From NCBI RefSeq assembly GCF_000188295.1, contig NZ_GL831112.1, positions 316,871 to 327,086 of the forward strand: a stretch of DNA of 10,216 nucleotides, in the 5' to 3' direction. Each line of letters starts with the position of its first letter. Position 1 is the first letter of the stretch. Positions 6,648-10,216 of this stretch are shown in pieces. The DNA comes from Streptococcus vestibularis ATCC 49124 (GTDB lineage: Bacteria > Bacillota > Bacilli > Lactobacillales > Streptococcaceae). A program made the translations under genes and the position numbers. The notes beneath the pieces are model-generated. The model made no database searches. It was given only the letters and a program-made list of their open reading frames with translations, and was not told where the DNA came from.

Positions 6648-7751
6648 ATGCTAGAGTTCCCTCTAATTAATGATACCAGTCGGAAAATCATCCATATTGA
6701 CATGGACGCCTTTTTTGCTCAGGTCGAGATGAGAGATGATCCTAGTCTTAAAGACAAACCTGTTATTATCGGTCATGATCCCAGAAAAACAGGAGGCCGT
6801 GGTGTGGTGTCTACTTGTAATTACGAGGCTAGAAAATATGGTGTCCATTCAGCCATGTCTTCTAAGGAAGCCTATGAACGTTGTCCTAATGCTGTCTTTA
6901 TCTCAGGAAATTATAGCCATTACCGAGAGGTGGGGATGCAAATTCGTGAGATTTTTAAACGCTATACCGACTTGGTTGAACCTATGTCTATCGATGAAGC
7001 TTATCTTGATGTGACGATAAATAAGCTTGGTATCAAGTCTGCAGTTAAGGTGGCTAAGCTTATCCAGTATGATATTTGGCAGGAACTCCATCTGACTTGT
7101 TCTGCAGGCGTTTCCTATAATAAATTTATTGCCAAACTAGCCTCTGATTTTCAAAAGCCTGCTGGTTTGACGGTGGTACTTCCAGAGGAGGCTCAGGAAT
7201 TTTTGGAAAAGCTACCTATTGAAAAGTTTCATGGTGTTGGTAAAAAGTCAGTTGAGCGTCTTCATGACATGGATATATACATCGGTGCCGATCTTTTGAA
7301 AATTCCTGAGATAACCTTAATAGACCGCTTTGGCCGTTTTGGTTTCGATCTCTTTCGAAAGGCTAGAGGAATTTCCAATAGCCCAGTAAAGCCTAACCGT
7401 GTCCGTAAATCTATCGGAAGTGAGCGAACCTATGGTAAGCTCCTGTATAATGAAGATGACATCAAGGCTGAGTTGACTAAGAATGCTAGACGGGTAGCGG
7501 AAAGTGCCCAGAAAAATAAAAAAGTCGGTCGTATCATTGTTATCAAGGTTCGTTATTCGGACTTTTCAACCCTAACCAAACGGATGACCTTGGACAAATC
7601 GACCCAGGACTTTGACACCATCGAAAGGATTGCCCATAGCATTTTTGATCAGCTAGACGAAAATAGCAGTGGTGTCCGACTGTTGGGTGTTACGCTGACA
7701 GGTTTGGAAGATCAAGAAGGTAGACAGTTAGACTTAGACGATTTGGCGTGA
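6648..7751 (+). CDS. dinB: DNA polymerase IV (Y-family translesion polymerase)
   Basis: This encodes 367 residues, full length. The enzyme copies past damaged template bases without proofreading. Palm motifs carry the catalytic acids: D18 in HIDMDAFF (16-23) and D116-E117 in SIDEAYLD (114-121). F23 is the expected steric gate that excludes ribonucleotides. Fingers ([13 protein letters not shown]), the [13 protein letters not shown] block, a helix-hairpin-helix in the thumb ([12 protein letters not shown]) and the C-terminal little-finger domain follow in order. ATG 6648 has a strong SD (AAAGGAGG, 6631-6638). No LexA/HdiR-type or competence (ComX) box is evident. No terminator separates it from the broken lipoprotein gene downstream, so read-through is likely. 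Confidence 0.96.
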   Translation: MLEFPLINDTSRKIIHIDMDAFFAQVEMRDDPSLKDKPVIIGHDPRKTGGRGVVSTCNYEARKYGVHSAMSSKEAYERCPNAVFISGNYSHYREVGMQIREIFKRYTDLVEPMSIDEAYLDVTINKLGIKSAVKVAKLIQYDIWQELHLTCSAGVSYNKFIAKLASDFQKPAGLTVVLPEEAQEFLEKLPIEKFHGVGKKSVERLHDMDIYIGADLLKIPEITLIDRFGRFGFDLFRKARGISNSPVKPNRVRKSIGSERTYGKLLYNEDDIKAELTKNARRVAESAQKNKKVGRIIVIKVRYSDFSTLTKRMTLDKSTQDFDTIERIAHSIFDQLDENSSGVRLLGVTLTGLEDQEGRQLDLDDLA

Positions 7752-7863
7752 TTATATTATATATAGTAGAGTTTTGACTTGTTACGTTGCCAGTTGACCT
7801 TAAAGCATCATCAGACCTGTGCTATCTTAATTAGTAAGTAATAGAAATGAGGTAATAAAAGTA

Positions 7864-8750
7864 ATGAAAAAGTTTTTACTTACCTGTGCTTGACTTTAAC
7901 AACTTTCTTGGTTCTTGTAGCCTGTACTTCAAATAAGCCAGCTAAAAAGAAAAACGAATCAACTTCGACATAACGTGTCAAGGCTGATACGACGATTTTT
8001 ATTGATATCATGCTTGGAAAATCAAGTAACGGTTTTTCAAAACTATACAGAACAAATTACGAAACATGGACCGAAACGAATGTCTTTAAAAAACAGGTTG
8101 CAGATACTATTGAAGAGAAGGGATTCACGCCTGAAGAAAATTACACCTATAAGTACATCGAAGGCTATAATGCTAAGGCACCAACTCAAGTGTTTTCAAA
8201 GTTTCTCAGGGTACGCCGTAATATGATTGGCAAGATTCAGGACTATAAACTGAAGGATGTTAAAGTCAAGGAAAATGAAGCAACAGTGACTTTTACTTCA
8301 CGCTCTGTTAGTGTCCATGGAGCTGAAGCTGCTGTTCGTACTCTCCTCATGAGTCTCTATGGTATTAATATTGACAAGTTGAAGCACTGGAACCAATCTG
8401 ATAAGAGTAATGATGAAAAGGGTAAGGTCAAAGATCTCACAACGAAGTTTCTTTAGGGTGAAAACTTTAACGGTGATTTAACGCAATTTAAGAATATTGA
8501 TAAAGAATTGTTCTATACACCTTTGACAGGTGCAGATAATTTGGAAAGGACCTTCAAATTTACCGAAGATAATGGGGGCAACTGGACTATCTCTACAAAA
8601 GATTATAAAGAACTTGTCGAGGATCTGGTTGGCCATGATGAATCAGGAAGTAAAGCCGTTTACGCCGAACGTATCCATGATAATTTGTCAGACTATCAAC
8701 CTGAAGATAGTAGCGACTCAAGTAATAAGTTATCAGGTAAGGACAAGTAG
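7864..8750 (+). pseudogene. Lipoprotein gene with three lesions (DUF5105-like)
   Basis: ATG 7864 gives MKKFLLTCA and then a stop. The rest of a lipoprotein signal continues in another frame (TLTTFLVLVAC, then TSNKPAKKK), so one base is missing near 7891. The second frame is then interrupted by TAA at 7971-7973 and TAG at 8454-8456, but runs on coherently to 8750. Readable blocks are ADTTIFIDIMLGKSSNGFSK, NYETWTETNV, EEKGFTPEENYTY, LKDVKVKENEATVTFTSRSV, DLTTKFL, then GENFNGDLTQFKN and GGNWTISTKDYKELVEDLVG. Restored, it would be a surface lipoprotein of about 290 residues resembling DUF5105-type streptococcal lipoproteins of unknown function; that family name is from recall, so moderate certainty. 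A weak SD (GAGG) precedes the ATG by 11 bases. The intergenic stretch 7752-7863 has no clear promoter or terminator. Confidence 0.7.
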
Positions 8751-8813
8751 TGTGGATAATAGATTATTTTTAGTTGTTTTCCCTCTTAGGATTATATAGG
8801 AGTGATAGGTTGA

Positions 8814-8834
8814 TAGTATTTCACATGAATACTA
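8814..8834. repeat. Perfect 7-bp inverted repeat
   Basis: TAGTATT (8814-8820) and AATACTA (8828-8834) flank 7 bases. It sits just upstream of, and touches, a possible promoter (TAGACA 8833-8838, 17 bp, TATGTT 8856-8861) leading toward the transporter gene. It could be an operator. Confidence 0.35.
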
Positions 8835-8861
8835 GACAATCAATATTTAATGTAATATGTT
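8833..8861 (+). promoter_or_regulatory. Possible promoter for the amino acid-binding protein gene
   Basis: TAGACA (5 of 6 to the -35 consensus) and TATGTT (4 of 6) are spaced by 17 bp. The start point would be near 8868, the first base of the hairpin at 8868-8901, and the leader to ATG 9035 would be about 167 bases. No better promoter is seen between 8751 and 9034. Confidence 0.35.
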
Positions 8862-8967
8862 AAAGATGAAAAGAGTTGTCACTGATGTGGCAGCTCTTTT
8901 CTATCTTGCTATTTCTAGCATTATCCCTATAACCTTTATCTATCACCTCTTAGGTTTTTATTATTAG
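8857..8967 (+). CDS. Possible very small hydrophobic peptide
   Basis: ATG 8857 (36 codons) or ATG 8866 (33 codons) reads MKRVVTDVAALFYLAISSII, then PITFIYHLLGFYY, and stops at TAG 8965. It has a positive N-terminus, one membrane-spanning stretch and an aromatic end, like small membrane peptides or type I toxins. Against it, neither ATG has an SD, the first 12 codons of the shorter form coincide with a strong hairpin, and AT-rich spacer DNA often yields such ORFs. It could instead be part of the leader of the transporter gene. Confidence 0.25.
   Translation: MLKMKRVVTDVAALFYLAISSIIPITFIYHLLGFYY
8868..8901 (+). terminator. Hairpin between the broken lipoprotein and transporter genes
   Basis: A 15-bp stem with two G-U pairs (8868-8882 with 8887-8901) closes on a TGAT loop. 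The 3' arm ends CTCTTTTC and is followed by TATC, so the U-run is mostly within the stem. It may end read-through from the broken lipoprotein gene, in either direction. It might instead be a 5' structure of the next transcript. Confidence 0.5.
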
Positions 8968-9034
8968 ACGAGTTTGGATGAAGATGGTAAACTGTTATCA
9001 CTAACTATTAATGAAGGTATCGAGGATTATAGAT

Positions 9035-9865
9035 ATGAAAAAATGGCTTGCAGGCATAGGGATTCTTGGCTTGTCGGTTTTGACTTTGGCAGCTTGTGGA
9101 AACAAAAGTGACAGTAAGGTATCTGGTGAAAAGCAGACGATTACTGTTGCGACAGACTCTGATACGGCGCCTTTCACTTTCAAAAAAGGTGACGACTTCA
9201 AGGGGTATGATATTGATTTGGTAAAGGCTGTTTTCAAGGATTCGGACAAGTATGAGGTCAAGTTTGTGACGACGCCTTTTGATTCCATCTTGACAGGGGT
9301 GGATTCTGGACGTTATCAGATTGCAGCTAATGATTTCAACTACAATGAAGAGCGTGCACAGAAATATAGTTTTTCAGATCCGATTTCACGTTCTAACTAT
9401 GCAATCACCAGTGTTGAGGGTACCAAGTATACTAGCCTAGACGATTTGTCTGGTAAGACGACAGAGGTGCTTCCTGGCTCTAACTACGCTCAGTTGCTTG
9501 AAAATTGGAACCACGCCAATGCGGACAAGACACCAATTACAATCAACTACGCTTCTAGCTCAACTGGTCTTTCAACGCGTGTTCAACACATTCAAGAAGG
9601 AAAAATTGATTTTATCCTTTATGATGCCATTTCGTCTGAGTACATTGTTAAAGATCAAGGCTATAAGTTGGCTGTAAACAAGATTAAAGACGATATCGGT
9701 ATGAAGACTGATGGCCTTGAATATCTTCTTTTCTCAAATGATAAGCAAGGTAAGGAACTCAAGACTTTTGTCAATAAGCGTATCAAAGAGCTCAAGAAGG
9801 ATGGAACCCTTGCCAAACTCAGTAAGGAATACTTTGGTGGCGATTACGTCAGTGATTTGAAATAA
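9035..9865 (+). CDS. Polar amino acid (cystine-type) ABC transporter substrate-binding lipoprotein
   Basis: This encodes 276 residues of the SBP_bac_3 family. A type II signal peptide (MKKWLAGIGILGLSVLTLAA, Cys21; lipobox LAAC) anchors it outside the membrane, where it captures a ligand for an ABC permease. The mature part opens with ITVATDSDTAPFTF and GYDIDLVKAVF (lobe 1), then DSILTGVDSGRYQIAANDFN and the ERAQKYSFSDPI signature. The lobe 2 hinge region includes LSGKTTEVLPGSN, and the end is KRIKELKKDGTLAKLSKEYF. The nearest relatives by recall are the pneumococcal AatB/TcyA-like cystine-binding proteins; ligand is inferred. ATG 9035 is chosen over ATG 9011 because it has GAGG (9022-9025) 9 bases upstream and begins a proper signal peptide. 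Permease and ATPase genes do not follow within the window, and a strong terminator lies 146 bases downstream, so it may be an orphan binding protein sharing a permease elsewhere. Confidence 0.92.
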   Translation: MKKWLAGIGILGLSVLTLAACGNKSDSKVSGEKQTITVATDSDTAPFTFKKGDDFKGYDIDLVKAVFKDSDKYEVKFVTTPFDSILTGVDSGRYQIAANDFNYNEERAQKYSFSDPISRSNYAITSVEGTKYTSLDDLSGKTTEVLPGSNYAQLLENWNHANADKTPITINYASSSTGLSTRVQHIQEGKIDFILYDAISSEYIVKDQGYKLAVNKIKDDIGMKTDGLEYLLFSNDKQGKELKTFVNKRIKELKKDGTLAKLSKEYFGGDYVSDLK

Positions 9866-9878
9866 GATGGTTAAAAGG

Positions 9879-9919
9879 TGAGACTGCTGTCTCAGCTTTA
9901 GATCGAAAACAAAGTTTTC
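9879..9919 (+). repeat. Two small hairpins after the binding-protein gene
   Basis: TGAGAC-tgct-GTCTCA (9879-9894) and GAAAAC-aaa-GTTTTC (9905-9919), the second followed by TTTTG. Either could be a weak terminator. They open a hairpin-rich 3' region that runs to 10043. Confidence 0.5.
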
Positions 9920-10010
9920 TTTTGAGGATTTCCTTAGGTAACAACGGACATCAGTGACCTTCTTAGAAGTTCCATGACTAAGTTTTAAGCCTAAGGACTC
10001 AAAACTTCCG

Positions 10011-10043
10011 AACACCTGAAACGTTAAAATGTCAGGTGTTTTT
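10011..10043 (+). terminator. Intrinsic terminator downstream of the binding-protein gene
   Basis: A 9-bp perfect stem (AACACCTGA 10011-10019 with TCAGGTGTT 10032-10040), a 12-base loop, then a T-run (10039-10043). Confidence 0.8.
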
Positions 10044-10129
10044 CTCACGGCGGAAAGCCTTGGTTTATTCTCACTTTGTTCCTAAAATAAGGATTCGTTT
10101 AGAGAAATTCTCAAAAATCTGTTTAAACC

Positions 10130-10159
10130 TCAACAAGATAGTGTTATCAGTGATATGAT
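10130..10159 (+). promoter_or_regulatory. Possible extended -10 promoter at the right edge
   Basis: TGATATGAT (10151-10159) is an extended -10 (TGn plus TATGAT, 5 of 6). TCAACA (10130-10135) is a 4-of-6 -35 at 18 bp. The start point would be near 10166. The gene it serves is outside the window: the ATG at 10172 opens a frame to the edge but has no SD. The rest of 10044-10129 shows no gene. Confidence 0.35.
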
Positions 10160-10179
10160 TTTCTTATCACTATGATAAG
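10145..10179. promoter_or_regulatory. Pair of TATCA/TGATA palindromes, candidate double operator
   Basis: TATCAGTGATA (10145-10155) is a perfect 11-bp palindrome identical to the core of the tetO2 operator bound by TetR. CTTATCA-CTA-TGATAAG (10163-10179) is a second perfect palindrome with the same half-site. Their centres (10150 and 10171) are 21 bp apart, two helical turns. They overlap the -10 and the predicted start point of the promoter above, as repressor sites do. Confidence 0.45.
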
Positions 10180-10216
10180 AAAAGACTATTTCACAGACTT
10201 TCCGAGTCGTGCTAAA

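Noticed and set aside
9011..9034. Earlier ATG for the binding protein at 9011
   Set aside because: It has no SD and would add residues before a normal lipoprotein signal peptide.
9866..10043. T-box or SAM riboswitch
   Set aside because: There is no T-box core (AGGGTGGNACCGCG-like) and no pattern I recognise from SAM classes; the elements end in a terminator without a gene start nearby.
9734..10048. Minus-strand open frame at the 3' end of the binding-protein gene
   Set aside because: It starts inside the terminator and runs antisense into the gene; no SD. The region is better described as structured 3' sequence.
10172..10216. Start of a coding sequence (MIRKDYFTDFPSRAK) at the right edge
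   Set aside because: There is no SD, its ATG is inside a palindrome, and only 15 codons are visible.

Overview
The window looks like chromosomal DNA of a low-GC Streptococcus, most likely of the salivarius/thermophilus group. The pyruvate formate-lyase and CppA proteins are unmistakably streptococcal. AT-rich promoters, strong Shine-Dalgarno (SD) sites and many small terminator hairpins fit. Four of the ten recognisable protein-coding loci are visibly broken, which suits the dairy species S. thermophilus, known for gene decay. The species call is an inference; no rRNA or typing locus is present.

Layout, left to right. (1) 54-540, minus: decayed CPBP-type membrane protease gene with its own terminator. 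(2) 649-2609, plus: a compact operon with a good promoter, cppA, a class-C beta-lactamase-fold serine hydrolase whose start overlaps the cppA stop, and a small basic ORF, closed by a 13-bp terminator. (3) 2598-3051, minus: GNAT acetyltransferase frameshifted in a T-run. (4) 3136-3804, minus: alpha-type carbonic anhydrase lipoprotein that has lost its start codon and two of three zinc ligands. (5) 4067-6379, minus: intact pyruvate formate-lyase (pflB), with a near-perfect CcpA (cre) site between its -35 and -10. (6) 6648-7751, plus: DNA polymerase IV (dinB), divergent from pflB. (7) 7864-8750, plus: lipoprotein gene with a signal-peptide frameshift and two in-frame stops. (8) 8857-8967: a possible tiny hydrophobic ORF overlapping a hairpin. 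(9) 9035-9865: substrate-binding lipoprotein of a polar amino acid (probably cystine-type) ABC transporter. (10) 9866-10216: a hairpin-rich 3' region, a strong terminator, then an extended -10 promoter overlapped by two palindromes whose centres are 21 bp apart; its gene lies beyond the window.

Functionally, the intact genes are mostly housekeeping or nutrition: mixed-acid fermentation under catabolite control (pflB), translesion synthesis (dinB), amino acid uptake, and the cppA/serine hydrolase operon. The broken genes are surface or accessory functions (membrane protease, carbonic anhydrase, lipoprotein, acetyltransferase). I see no mobile element, CRISPR array, tRNA or rRNA, and no clear new multi-gene system. 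The best leads are the double operator at the right edge, the doubly inactivated carbonic anhydrase, the hidden membrane helix in the small ORF at 2384, and the structured region after the transporter gene.
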